Source: Anabas testudineus
Lineage: Eukaryota > Chordata > Actinopteri > Anabantiformes > Anabantidae
Assembly (NCBI RefSeq): GCF_900324465.2
Contig: NC_046627.1
Coordinates: forward strand, 7,903,610-7,967,609
Length of the DNA: 64,000 nucleotides
Reading direction: 5' to 3'
Under the pieces are notes generated by a model, which was not told where the DNA came from, did no database searches, and saw only the letters and a program-made list of their open reading frames with translations. Positions 12,156-24,134 of this stretch are shown here, one piece after another. Position numbers and translations under genes: made by a program. The stretch's first letter is position 1, and each line of letters opens with the position of its first letter.

Positions 12156-12161
12156 AGAGAC
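12088..12161 (-). tRNA. tRNA-Asn(GTT) copy 1
   Basis: A 74-nt cloverleaf with acceptor GTCTCTG/CAGGGAC, D arm GCGC, anticodon stem TTCGG/CCGAA around loop CTGTTAA (anticodon GTT), and T arm GGTGG/CCACC with loop TTCGAGC. The A and B boxes are intact and there is no intron. It is the only copy with a TTTT run directly downstream (AAAA at 12080-12083 on the plus strand), a standard Pol III terminator. Confidence 0.97.
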
Positions 12162-12991
12162 CTGTATGGTGTGCTTGAGGGGTGTGGCCTCCACAGTCAG
12201 GCTCCACCCCTTTTTGTCCTTTTTAATTCTAAAATTTCCCAAACAGGTTGTTTAACTCACACCACACATTAGATTTTAGTGAATAACGAGACCAGTCAAA
12301 CTTCTGACTACAAACTAAACTTTATTCACCTGCAACAAGATTAAACTCAAGATTGGAAACAACACTGACAAGAACTAATTCTGTGGTATCTACAGTGTTT
12401 GCAGTTTTAAATTAATGGAGAATTATTTCAGGATAAGTTTAAACCATGATCGTAGTTTCTCATGTTCTAGTTGTAGTTGTACTGTAAAGCCTTTAAATTG
12501 AAAAAAGATTAGTTTGTTAAGGTGTTCTGCTCCATCAGCAGCTTAAAGAACTGTTGAATATAGAAGTGAAAGTAGAAACCTAAAATGAAGTATAATATGG
12601 CCACAAACTTATAGTTCATGTTAGTATTTCTAAGTATTTGCTTTTAGATGAGATCAGTTTTTAGTTTGACAAAAAAAGTTCCAATGAAAGAAAAAACTAA
12701 TAAAAATACAGGGTGAATGCTGTAATAGAAAGTTTTTACATCTTAGTTTTCATCACAGACTAGGGTCGTGTTAAGCTTAAATGCAGTTGAAAAACTCTAT
12801 TGTTGAGAGCTCTAATAAGAAGCGAAGCACTGACTCGCCAGGTAGAGAGTCTTAAATAAAACACAGTTATTCTCTGCATGTTACTGTTCGTCCGTTTAGC
12901 GTATTTATCTGAAATAATCTTAAATGAGTGGGAATTAATCAACTGGTAACAAGTAATTGATGGATGTGTCACCTTTGGATACTTAAATCTC

Positions 12992-13008
12992 CGTCCCTGG
13001 GTGGGCTC

Positions 13009-13059
<51 letters not shown>

Positions 13060-13065
13060 AGAGAC
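12992..13065 (-). tRNA. tRNA-Asn(GTT) copy 2
   Basis: Identical in sequence to copy 1, with intact cloverleaf and anticodon GTT. The 3' flank has only TTT (GATTTAAG), not TTTT. Confidence 0.96.
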
Positions 13066-13895
13066 CTGTATGGTGTGCTTGAGGGGGTGTGGCCTCGACA
13101 GTCAGGCTCCACCCCTTTTTTGTCCTTTTTAATTTTAAAATTTCCCAAACAGGTAGTTTAACTCACACCACACATTAGATTTTAGTGAATAACGAGACCA
13201 GTCAAACTTCTGACTACAAACTAAACTTTATTCACCTGCAACAAGATTAAACTCAAGATTGGAAACAACACTGACACAAACTAATTCTGTGGCATCTACA
13301 GTGTTTGCAGTTTTAAATTAATGGAGAATTATTTCAGGATAAGTTTAAACCATGATCGTAGTTTCTCATGTTCTAGTAGTAGTTGTACTGTAAAGCCTTT
13401 AAATTGAAAAAAGATTAGTTTGTTAAGGTGTTCTGCTCCATCAGCAGCTTAAAGAACTGTTGAATATAGAAGTGAAAGTAGAAACCTAAAATGAAGTATA
13501 ATATGGCCACAAACTTATAGTTCATGTTAGTATTTCTAAGTAGTTGCTTTTAGATGAGATCAGTTTTTAGTTTGACAAGAAAAGTTCCAATAAAAAAAAA
13601 CTAATAAAAAGACAGGGTGAATGCTCTAACAAAACGTTTTTACATCTTAGTTTTCATCACAGACTAGGGTCGTGTTAAGCTTAAATGCAGTTGAAAAACT
13701 CTATTGTTGAGAGCTCTAATAAGAAGCGAAGCACTGACTCGCCAGGTAGAGAGTCTTAAATGAAACACAGTTATTCTCTGCATGTTACTGTTCGTCCATT
13801 TAGCGTATTTATCTGAAATAATCTTAAATAAGTGGGAATTAATCAACTGGTAACAAGTAGTTGATGGATGTGTCACCTTTGGATACTTAAATCTC

Positions 13896-13912
13896 CGTCC
13901 CTGGGTGGGCTC

Positions 13913-13963
<51 letters not shown>

Positions 13964-13969
13964 AGAGAC
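13896..13969 (-). tRNA. tRNA-Asn(GTT) copy 3
   Basis: Identical to copy 1, anticodon GTT. The adjoining spacer to the right carries the third-unit haplotype. Only TTT occurs directly downstream. Confidence 0.96.
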
Positions 13970-14799
13970 CTGTATGGTGTGCTTGAGGGGTGTGGCCTCG
14001 ACAGTCAGGCTCCACCCCTTTTTTGTCCTTTTTAATTCTAAAATTTCCCAAACAGGTTGTTTAACTCACACCACACATTAGATTTTAGTGAATAACGAGA
14101 CCAGTCAAACTTCTGACTACAAACTAAACTTTATTCACCTGCAACAAGATTAAACTCAAGATTGGAAACAACACTGACAAGAGCTAATTCTGTGGTATCT
14201 ACAGTGTTTGCAGTTTAAAATTAATGGAGATTTATTTCAGGATAAGTTTAAACCATGATCGTAGTTTCTCATGTTCTAGTTGTAGTTGTACTGTAAAGCC
14301 TTCAAATTGAAAAAAGATTAGTTTGTTAAGGTGTTCTGCTCCATCAGCAGCTTAAAGAACTGTTGAATATAGAAGTTAAAGTAGAAACCTAAAATGAAGT
14401 ATAATATGGCCACAAACTTATAGTTCATGTTAGTATTTCTAAGTAGTTGCTTTTAGAAGAGATCAGTTTTTAGTTTGACAAAAAAAGTTCCAATAAAAAA
14501 ACAACTAATAAAAATACAGGGTGAATGCTCTAACAAAACGTTTTTACATCTTAGTTTTCATCACAGACTAGGGTCGTGTTAAGCTTAAATGCAGTTGAAA
14601 AACTCTATTGTTGAGAGCTCTAATAAAAAGCGAAGCACTGACTCGCCAGGCACAGAGTCTTAAATAAAACACAGTTATTCTCTGCATGTTACTGTTCATC
14701 CATTTAGCGTATTTATCTGAAATAATCTTAAATAAGTGGGAATTAATCAACTGGTAACAAGTAATTGATGGATGTGTCACCTTTGGATACTTAAATCTC

Positions 14800-14816
14800 C
14801 GTCCCTGGGTGGGCTC

Positions 14817-14867
<51 letters not shown>

Positions 14868-14873
14868 AGAGAC
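14800..14873 (-). tRNA. tRNA-Asn(GTT) copy 4
   Basis: Identical to copy 1, anticodon GTT. Its spacer is almost the same as that of copy 7, 2712 bp away. Confidence 0.96.
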
Positions 14874-15702
14874 CTGTATGGTGTGCTTGAGGGGGTGTGG
14901 CCTCGACAGTCAGGCTCCACCCCTTTTTTGTCCTTTTTAATTTTAAAATTTCCCAAACAGGTTGTTTAACTCACACCACACATTAGATTTTAGTGAATAA
15001 CGAGACCAGTCAAACTTCTGACTACAAACTAAACTTTATTCACCTGCAACAAGATTAAACTCAAGATTGGAAACAACACTGACACAAACTAATTCTGTGG
15101 CATCTACAGTGTTTGCAGTTTTAAATTAATGGAGAATTATTTCAGGATAAGTTTAAACCATGATCGTAGTTTCTCATGTTCTAGTAGTAGTTGTACTGTA
15201 AAGCCTTTAAATTGAAAAAAGATTAGTTTGTTAAGGTGTTCTGCTCCATCAGCAGCTTAAAGAACTGTTGAATATAGAAGTGAAAGTAGAAACCTAAAAT
15301 GAAGTATAATATGGCCACAAACTTATAGTTCATGTTAGTATTTCTAAGTAGTTGCTTTTAGATGAGATCAGTTTTTAGTTTGACAAAAAAAGTTCCAATA
15401 AAAAAAAACTAATAAAAATACAGGGTGAATGCTCTAATAAAACGTTTTTACATCTTAGTTTCATCACAGACTAGGGTCGTGTTAAGCTTAAATGCAGTTG
15501 AAAAACTCTATTGTTGAGAGCTCTAATAAGAAGCGAAGCACTGACTCGCCAGGCACAGAGTCTTAAATAAAACACAGTTATTCTCTGCATGTTACTGTTC
15601 GTCCGTTTAGCGTATTTATCTGAAATAATCTTAAATGAGTGGGAATTAATCAACTGGTAACAAGTAATTGATGGATGTGTCACCTTTGGATACTTAAATC
15701 TC

Positions 15703-15719
15703 CGTCCCTGGGTGGGCTC

Positions 15720-15770
<51 letters not shown>

Positions 15771-15776
15771 AGAGAC
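15703..15776 (-). tRNA. tRNA-Asn(GTT) copy 5
   Basis: Identical to copy 1, anticodon GTT. Its spacer is almost the same as that of copy 2, 2711 bp away. Confidence 0.96.
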
Positions 15777-16606
15777 CTGTATGGTGTGCTTGAGGGGGTG
15801 TGGCCTCGACAGTCAGGCTCCACCCCTTTTTTGTCCTTTTTAATTTTAAAATTTCCCAAACAGGTTGTTTAACTCACACCACACATTAGATTTTAGTGAA
15901 TAACGAGACCAGTCAAACTTCTGACTACAAACTAAACTTTATTCACCTGCAACAAGATTAAACTCAAGATTGGAAACAACACTGACACAAACTAATTCTG
16001 TGGCATCTACAGTGTTTGCAGTTTTAAATTAATGGAGAATTATTTCAGGATAAGTTTAAACCATGATCGTAGTTTCTCATGTTCTAGTAGTAGTTGTACT
16101 GTAAAGCCTTTAAATTGAAAAAAGATTAGTTTGTTAAGGTGTTCTGCTCCATCAGCAGCTTAAAGAACTGTTGAATATAGAAGTGAAAGTAGAAACCTAA
16201 AATGAAGTATAATATGGCCACAAACTTATAGTTCATGTTAGTATTTCTAAGTAGTTGCTTTTAGATGAGATCAGTTTTTAGTTTGACAAGAAAAGTTCCA
16301 ATAAAAAAAAACTAATAAAAAGACAGGGTGAATGCTCTAACAAAACGTTTTTACATCTTAGTTTTCATCACAGACTAGGGTCGTGTTAAGCTTAAATGCA
16401 GTTGAAAAACTCTATTGTTGAGAGCTCTAATAAGAAGCGAAGCACTGACTCGCCAGGTAGAGAGTCTTAAATGAAACACAGTTATTCTCTGCATGTTACT
16501 GTTCGTCCATTTAGCGTATTTATCTGAAATAATCTTAAATAAGTGGGAATTAATCAACTGGTAACAAGTAGTTGATGGATGTGTCACCTTTGGATACTTA
16601 AATCTC

Positions 16607-16623
16607 CGTCCCTGGGTGGGCTC

Positions 16624-16674
<51 letters not shown>

Positions 16675-16680
16675 AGAGAC
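16607..16680 (-). tRNA. tRNA-Asn(GTT) copy 6
   Basis: Identical to copy 1, anticodon GTT. Its spacer has the third-unit haplotype shared with copies 3 and 9. Confidence 0.96.
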
Positions 16681-17511
16681 CTGTATGGTGTGCTTGAGGG
16701 GGTGTGGCCTCGACAGTCAGGCTCCACCCCTTTTTTGTCCTTTTTAATTTTAAAATTTCCCAAACAGGTTGTTTAACTCACACCACACATTAGATTTTAG
16801 TGAATAACGAGACCAGTCAAACTTCTGACTACAAACTAAACTTTATTCACCTGCAACAAGATTAAACTCAAGATTGGAAACAACACTGACACGAGCTAAT
16901 TCTGTGGCATCTACAGTGTTTGCAGTTTAAAAATTAATGGAGATTTATTTCAGGATAAGTTTAAACCATGATCGTAGTTTCTCATGTTCTAGTAGTAGTT
17001 GTACTGTAAAGCCTTCAAATTGAAAAAAGATTAGTTTGTTAAGGTGTTCTGCTCCATCAGCAGCTTAAAGAACTGTTGAATATAGAAGTTAAAGTAGAAA
17101 CCTAAAATGAAGTATAATATGGCCACAAACTTATAGTTCATGTTAGTATTTCTAAGTATTTGCTTTTAGAAGAGATCAGTTTTTAGTTTGACAAAAAAAG
17201 TTCCAATAAAAAAACAACTAATAAAAATACAGGGTGAATGCTCTAACAAAACGTTTTTACATCTTAGTTTCATCACAGACTAGGGTCGTGTTAAGCTTAA
17301 ATGCAGTTGAAAAACTCTATTGTTGAGAGCTCTAATAAGAAGCGAAGCACTGACTCGCCAGGTAGAGAGTCTTAAATGAAACACAGTTATTCTCTGCATG
17401 TTACTGTTCGTCCGTTTAGCGTATTTATCTGAAATAATCTTAAATGAGTGGGAATTAATCAACTGGTAACAAGTAATTGATGGATGTGTCACCTTTGGAT
17501 ACTTAAATCTC

Positions 17512-17528
17512 CGTCCCTGGGTGGGCTC

Positions 17529-17579
<51 letters not shown>

Positions 17580-17585
17580 AGAGAC
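17512..17585 (-). tRNA. tRNA-Asn(GTT) copy 7
   Basis: Identical to copy 1, anticodon GTT. The upstream flank has AGGCCCCACCCC, a variant shared only with copies 8 and 9. Confidence 0.96.
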
Positions 17586-18414
17586 CTGTATGGTGTGCTT
17601 GAGGGGGTGTGGCCTCGACAGTCAGGCCCCACCCCTTTTTTGTCCTTTTTAATTTTAAAATTTCCCAAACAGGTTGTTTAACTCACACCACACATTAGAT
17701 TTTAGTGAATAACGAGACCAGTCAAACTTCTGACTACAAACTAAACTTTATTCACCTGCAACAAGATTAAACTCAAGATTGGAAACAACACTGACACAAA
17801 CTAATTCTGTGGCATCTACAGTGTTTGCAGTTTTAAATTAATGGAGAATTATTTCAGGATAAGTTTAAACCATGATCGTAGTTTCTCATGTTCTAGTAGT
17901 AGTTGTACTGTAAAGCCTTTAAATTGAAAAAAGATTAGTTTGTTAAGGTGTTCTGCTCCATCAGCAGCTTAAAGAACTGTTGAATATAGAAGTGAAAGTA
18001 GAAACCTAAAATGAAGTATAATATGGCCACAAACTTATAGTTCATGTTAGTATTTCTAAGTAGTTGCTTTTAGATGAGATCAGTTTTTAGTTTGACAAAA
18101 AAAGTTCCAATAAAAAAAAACTAATAAAAATACAGGGTGAATGCTCTAATAAAACGTTTTTACATCTTAGTTTCATCACAGACTAGGGTCGTGTTAAGCT
18201 TAAATGCAGTTGAAAAACTCTATTGTTGAGAGCTCTAATAAGAAGCGAAGCACTGACTCGCCAGGCACAGAGTCTTAAATAAAACACAGTTATTCTCTGC
18301 ATGTTACTGTTCGTCCGTTTAGCGTATTTATCTGAAATAATCTTAAATGAGTGGGAATTAATCAACTGGTAACAAGTAATTGATGGATGTGTCACCTTTG
18401 GATACTTAAATCTC

Positions 18415-18431
18415 CGTCCCTGGGTGGGCTC

Positions 18432-18482
<51 letters not shown>

Positions 18483-18488
18483 AGAGAC
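18415..18488 (-). tRNA. tRNA-Asn(GTT) copy 8
   Basis: Identical to copy 1, anticodon GTT. Shares the AGGCCCCACCCC flank variant with copies 7 and 9. Confidence 0.96.
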
Positions 18489-19318
18489 CTGTATGGTGTG
18501 CTTGAGGGGGTGTGGCCTCGACAGTCAGGCCCCACCCCTTTTTTGTCCTTTTTAATTTTAAAATTTCCCAAACAGGTTGTTTAACTCACACCACACATTA
18601 GATTTTAGTGAATAACGAGACCAGTCAAACTTCTGACTACAAACTAAACTTTATTCACCTGCAACAAGATTAAACTCAAGATTGGAAACAACACTGACAC
18701 AAACTAATTCTGTGGTATCTACAGTGTTTGCAGTTTTAAATTAATGGAGAATTATTTCAGGATAAGTTTAAACCATGATCGTAGTTTCTCATGTTCTAGT
18801 AGTAGTTGTACTGTAAAGCCTTTAAATTGAAAAAAGATTAGTTTGTTAAGGTGTTCTGCTCCATCAGCAGCTTAAAGAACTGTTGAATATAGAAGTGAAA
18901 ATAGAAACCTAAAATGAAGTATAATATGGCCACAAACTTATAGTTCATGTTAGTATTTCTAAGTAGTTGCTTTTAGACGAGATCAGTTTTTAGTTTGACA
19001 AGAAAAGTTCCAATAAAAAAAAACTAATAAAAAGACAGGGTGAATGCTCTAACAAAACGTTTTTACATCTTAGTTTTCATCACAGACTAGGGTCGTGTTA
19101 AGCTTAAATGCAGTTGAAAAACTCTATTGTTGAGAGCTCTAATAAGAAGCGAAGCACTGACTCGCCAGGCACAGAGTCTTAAATAAAACACAGTTATTCT
19201 CTGCATGTTACTGTTCGTCCGTTCAGTGGATTTATCTGAAATAATCTTAAATGAGTGGGAATTAATCAACTGGTAACAAGTAATTGATGGATGTGTCACC
19301 TTTGGATACTTAAATCTC

Positions 19319-19335
19319 CGTCCCTGGGTGGGCTC

Positions 19336-19386
<51 letters not shown>

Positions 19387-19392
19387 AGAGAC
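19319..19392 (-). tRNA. tRNA-Asn(GTT) copy 9
   Basis: Identical to copy 1, anticodon GTT. Its spacer has the third-unit haplotype, and the AGGCCCCACCCC variant ends here. Confidence 0.96.
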
Positions 19393-20223
19393 CTGTATGG
19401 TGTGCTTGAGGGGGTGTGGCCTCGACAGTCAGGCCCCACCCCTTTTTTGTCCTTTTTAATTTTAAAATTTCCCAAACAGGTTGTTTAACTCACACCACAC
19501 ATTAGATTTTAGTGAATAACGAGACCAGTCAAACTTCTGACTACAAACTAAACTTTATTCACCTGCAACAAGATTAAACTCAAGATTGGAAACAACACTG
19601 ACACGAGCTAATTCTGTGGCATCTACAGTGTTTGCAGTTTAAAAATTAATGGAGATTTATTTCAGGATAAGTTTAAACCATGATCGTAGTTTCTCATGTT
19701 CTAGTTGTAGTTGTACTGTAAAGCCTTCAAATTGAAAAAAGATTAGTTTGTTAAGGTGTTCTGCTCCATCAGCAGCTTAAAGAACTGTTGAATATAGAAG
19801 TTAAAGTAGAAACCTAAAATGAAGTATAATATGGCCACAAACTTATAGTTCATGTTAGTATTTCTAAGTATTTGCTTTTAGAAGAGATCAGTTTTTAGTT
19901 TGACAAAAAAAGTTCCAATAAAAAAACAACTAATAAAAATACAGGGTGAATGCTCTAATAAAACGTTTTTACATCTTAGTTTCATCACAGACTAGGGTCG
20001 TGTTAAGCTTAAATGCAGTTGAAAAACTCTATTGTTGAGAGCTCTAATAAGAAGCGAAGCACTGACTCGCCAGGTAGAGAGTCTTAAATAAAACACAGTT
20101 ATTCTCTGCATGTTACTGTTCGTCCGTTTAGCGTATTTATCTGAAATAATCTTAAATGAGTGGGAATTAATCAACTGGTAACAAGTAGTTGATGGATGTG
20201 TCACCTTTGGATACTTAAATCTC

Positions 20224-20240
20224 CGTCCCTGGGTGGGCTC

Positions 20241-20291
<51 letters not shown>

Positions 20292-20297
20292 AGAGAC
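20224..20297 (-). tRNA. tRNA-Asn(GTT) copy 10
   Basis: Identical to copy 1, anticodon GTT. The flank reverts to the GGCCTCCACAG form seen in copy 1. Confidence 0.96.
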
Positions 20298-21126
20298 CTG
20301 TATGGTGTGCTTGAGGGGTGTGGCCTCCACAGTCAGGCTCCACCCCCTTTTTGTCATTTTTAATTTTAAAATTTCCCAAACAGGTAGTTTAACTCACACC
20401 ACACATTAGATTTTAGTGAATAACGAGACCAGTCAAACTTCTGACTACAAACTAAACTTTATTCACCTGCAACAAGATTAAACTCAAGATTGGAAACAAC
20501 ACTGACACAAACTAATTCTATGGCATCTACAGTGTTTGCAGTTTTAAATTAATGGAGAATTATTTCAGGATAAGTTTAAACCATGATCGTAGTTTCTCAT
20601 GTTCTAGTAGTAGTTGTACTGTAAAGCCTTTAAATTGAAAAAAGATTAGTTTGTTAAGGTGTTCTGCTCCATTAGCAGCTTAAAGAACTGTTGAATATAG
20701 AAGTGAAAATAGAAACCTAAAATGAAGTATAATATGGCCACAAACTTATAGTTCATGTTAGTATTTCTAAGTAGTTGCTTTTAGACGAGATCAGTTTTTA
20801 GTTTGACAAGAAAAGTTCCAATAAAAAAAAACTAATAAAAAGACAGGGTGAATGCTCTAACAAAACGTTTTTACATCTTAGTTTTCATCACAGACTAGGG
20901 TCGTGTTAAGCTTAAATGCAGTTGAAAAACTCTATTGTTGAGAGCTCTAATAAGAAGCGAAGCACTGACTCGCCAGGTAGAGAGTCTTAAATGAAACACA
21001 GTTATTCTCTGCATGTTACTGTTCATCCATTTAGCGTATTTATCTGAAATAATCTTAAATAAGTGGGAATTAATCAACTGGTAACAAGTAATTGATGGAT
21101 GTGTCACCTTTGGATACTTAAATCTC

Positions 21127-21143
21127 CGTCCCTGGGTGGGCTC

Positions 21144-21194
<51 letters not shown>

Positions 21195-21200
21195 AGAGAC
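21127..21200 (-). tRNA. tRNA-Asn(GTT) copy 11
   Basis: Identical to copy 1, anticodon GTT. The spacer to its right resembles unit 1 (AATGAAAGAAAAAAC, CTGTAATAGAAAG), so the array ends resemble each other. Confidence 0.96.
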
Positions 21201-22028
21201 CTGTATGGTGTGCTTGAGGGGTGTGGCCTCCACAGTCAGGCTCCACCCCCTTTTTGTCATTTTTAATTCTAAAATTTCCCAAACAGGTTGTTTAACTCAC
21301 ACCACACATTAGATTTTAGTGAATAACGAGACCAGTCAAACTTCTGACTACAAACTAAACTTTATTCACCTGCAACAAGATTAAACTCAAGATTGGAAAC
21401 AACACTGACAAGAACTAATTCTGTGGTATCTACAGTGTTTGCAGTTTTAAATTAATGGAGAATTATTTCAGGATAAGTTTAAACCATGATCGTAGTTTCT
21501 CATGTTCTAGTTGTAGTTGTACTGTAAAGCCTTTAAATTGAAAAAAGATTAGTTTGTTAAGGTGTTCTGCTCCATCAGCAGCTTAAAGAACTGTTGAATA
21601 TAGAAGTGAAAGTAGAAACCTAAAATGAAGTATAATATGGCCACAAACTTATAGTTCACGTTAGTATTTCTAAGTATTTGCTTTTAGATGAGATCAGTTT
21701 TTAGTTTGACAAAAAAAGTTCCAATGAAAGAAAAAACTAATAAAAATACAGGGTGAATGCTGTAATAGAAAGTTTTACATCTTAGTTTCATCACAGACTA
21801 GGGTCGTGTTAAGCTTAAATGCAGTTGAAAAACTCTATTGTTGAGAGGTCTAATAAAAAGCGAAGCACTGACTCGCCAGGCACAGAGTCTTAAATAAAAC
21901 ACAGTTATTCTCTGCATGTTACTGTTCGTCCGTTTAGCGTATTTATCTGAAATAATCTTAAATAAGTGGAATTAATCAACTGGTAACAAGTAGTTGATGG
22001 ATGTGTCACCTTTGGATACTTAAATCTC

Positions 22029-22045
22029 CGTCCCTGGGTGGGCTC

Positions 22046-22096
<51 letters not shown>

Positions 22097-22102
22097 AGAG
22101 AC
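22029..22102 (-). tRNA. tRNA-Asn(GTT) copy 12
   Basis: Identical to copy 1, anticodon GTT. Its spacer is also unit-1-like. It is the last copy with an intact T loop. Confidence 0.96.
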
Positions 22103-22932
22103 CTGTATGGTGTGCTTGAGGGGGTGTGGCCTCGACAGTCAGGCTCCACCCCTTTTTGTCATTTTTAATTCTAAAATTTCCCAAACAGGTAGTTTAACTC
22201 ACACCACACATTAGATTTTAGTGAATAACGAGACCAGTCAAACTTCTGACTACAAACTAAACTTTATTCAGCTGCAACAAGATTAAACTCAAGATTGGAA
22301 ACAACACTGACACGAACTAATTTTGTGGTATCTACAGTGTTTGCAGTTTTAAATTAATGGATAATTATTTCAGGATAAGTTTAAACCATGATCGTAGTTT
22401 CTCATGTTCTAGTTGTAGTTGTACTGTAAAGCCTTTAAATTGAAAAAAGATTAGTTTGTTAAGGTGTTCTGCTCCATCAGCAGCTTAAAGAACTGTTGAA
22501 TATAGAAGTTAAAGTAGAAACCTAAAATGAAGTATAATATGGCCACAAACTTATAGTTCATGTTAGTATTTCTAAGTATTTGCTTTTAGATGAGATCAGT
22601 TTTTAGTTTGACAAAAAAAGTTCCAATGAAAGAAAAAACTAATAAAAATACAGGGTGAATGCTGTAATAGAAAGTTTTCACATCTTAGTTTCATCACAGA
22701 CTAGGGTCGTGTTAAGCTTAAATGCAGTTGAAAAACTCTATTGTTGAGAGCTCTAATAAAAAGCGAAGCACTGACTCGCCAGGTAGAGAGTCTTAAATGA
22801 AACACAGTTATTCTCTGCATGTTACTGTTCATCCGTTTAGCGTATTTATCTGAAATAATCTTAAATGAGTGGGAATTAATCAACTGGTAACAAGTAATTG
22901 ATGGATGTGTCACCTTTGGATACTTAAATCTC

Positions 22933-22950
22933 CGTCCCTGGGTGGGCTCA

Positions 22951-23000
<50 letters not shown>

Positions 23001-23006
23001 AGAGAC
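22933..23006 (-). tRNA. tRNA-Asn(GTT) copy 13, T-loop variant
   Basis: Same cloverleaf and anticodon GTT, but the T loop reads TTTGAGC instead of TTCGAGC. The invariant C56 is replaced by T. That base pairs with G19 at the tRNA elbow and lies in the internal B-box promoter, so folding and TFIIIC binding are both expected to suffer. Possibly a weakened or silent copy. Confidence 0.88.
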
Positions 23007-23837
23007 CTGTATGGTGTGCTTGAGGGGGTGTGGCCTCCACAGTCAGGCTCCACCCCCTTTTTGTCATTTTTAATTCTAAAATTTCCCAAACAGGTTGTTT
23101 AACTCACACCACACATTAGATTTTAGTGAATAACGAGACCAGTCAAACTTCTGACTACAAACTAAACTTTATTCACCTGCAACAAGATTAAACTCAAGAT
23201 TGGAAACAACACTGACACGAGCTAATTCTGTGGCATCTACAGTGTTTGCAGTTTAAAAATTAATGGAGATTTATTTCAGGATAAGTTTAAACCATGATCG
23301 TAGTTTCTCATGTTCTAGTAGTAGTTGTACTGTAAAGCCTTCAAATTGAAAAAAGATTAGTTTGTTAAGGTGTTCTGCTCCATCAGCAGCTTAAAGAACT
23401 GTTGAATATAGAAGTTAAAGTAGAAACCTAAAATGAAGTATAATATGGCCACAAACTTATAGTTCATGTTAGTATTTCTAAGTAGTTGCTTTTAGACGAG
23501 ATCAGTTTTTAGTTTGACAAGAAAAGTTCCAATAAAAAAAAACTAATAAAAAGACAGGGTGAATGCTCTAACAAAACGTTTTTACATCTTAGTTTTCATC
23601 ACAGACTAGGGTCGTGTTAAGCTTAAATGCAGTTGAAAAACTCTATTGTTGAGAGCTCTAATAAGAAGCGAAGCACTGACTCGCCAGGCACAGAGTCTTA
23701 AATAAAACACAGTTATTCTCTGCATGTTACTGTTCGTCCATTCAGTGGATTTATCTGAAATAATCTTAAATAAGTGGGAATTAATCAACAGGTAACAAGT
23801 AGTTGATGGATGTGTCACCTTTGGATACTTAAATCTC

Positions 23838-23855
23838 CGTCCCTGGGTGGGCTCA

Positions 23856-23905
<50 letters not shown>

Positions 23906-23911
23906 AGAGAC
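23838..23911 (-). tRNA. tRNA-Asn(GTT) copy 14, T-loop variant
   Basis: Anticodon GTT with the same C56-to-T change as copy 13, so the variant spread by duplication or conversion at the right end of the array. The spacer beyond this copy soon loses similarity to the other units. Confidence 0.88.
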
Positions 23912-24110
23912 CTGTATGGTGTGCTTGAGGGGTGTGGCCTCCACAGTCAGGCTCCACCCCCTTTTTGTCATTTTTAATTCTAAAATTTCCCAAACAGGTT
24001 GTTTAACTCACACCACACATTAGATTTTAGTGAATAACGAGACCAGTCAAACTTCTGACTACAAACTAAACTTTATTTACCTTCAACAAGATTAAACAAC
24101 ACTGACATGA

Positions 24111-24134
24111 GCTAACCGGTAGTGCCACAGAGAC
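24111..24134 (-). pseudogene. tRNA-Asn 5' fragment
   Basis: The plus strand reads GCTAACCGGTAGTGCCACAG followed by AGAC, which is the 5' acceptor and D-arm part of the tRNA with two or three changes. The rest is missing. It marks the degenerate right edge of the array. Confidence 0.7.

Larger units (their letters stand above)
12088..24134 (-). repeat. tandem array of 14 tRNA-Asn units of about 904 bp
   Basis: Fourteen units are spaced 902-905 bp apart, measured between tRNA starts at 12088, 12992, 13896, 14800, 15703, 16607, 17512, 18415, 19319, 20224, 21127, 22029, 22933 and 23838. Each unit holds one minus-strand tRNA-Asn(GTT) and about 830 bp of AT-rich noncoding spacer. Spacer variants recur every third unit: units 3, 6 and 9 (counted by the tRNA on the left) share GAGCT, GGAGATTTATTT, CCTTCAAATTG and AGAAGTTAAAG, while the units between them have AAACT, GGAGAATTATTT, CCTTTAAATTG and AGAAGTGAAA. 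Equivalent units lie 2711-2712 bp apart, so a three-unit block is the higher-order repeat. Unit 13 again shows the first haplotype. The array decays after the 14th tRNA, with a tRNA remnant at 24111-24134. The open frames in the units are chance readings. Confidence 0.95.

Noticed and set aside
12964-23102. Repeated 65- and 70-codon open frames in the tRNA array
   Set aside because: They are shadows of the tRNA gene and spacer repeated in every unit; they have no domain, and the plus-strand frames read through the tRNA itself.
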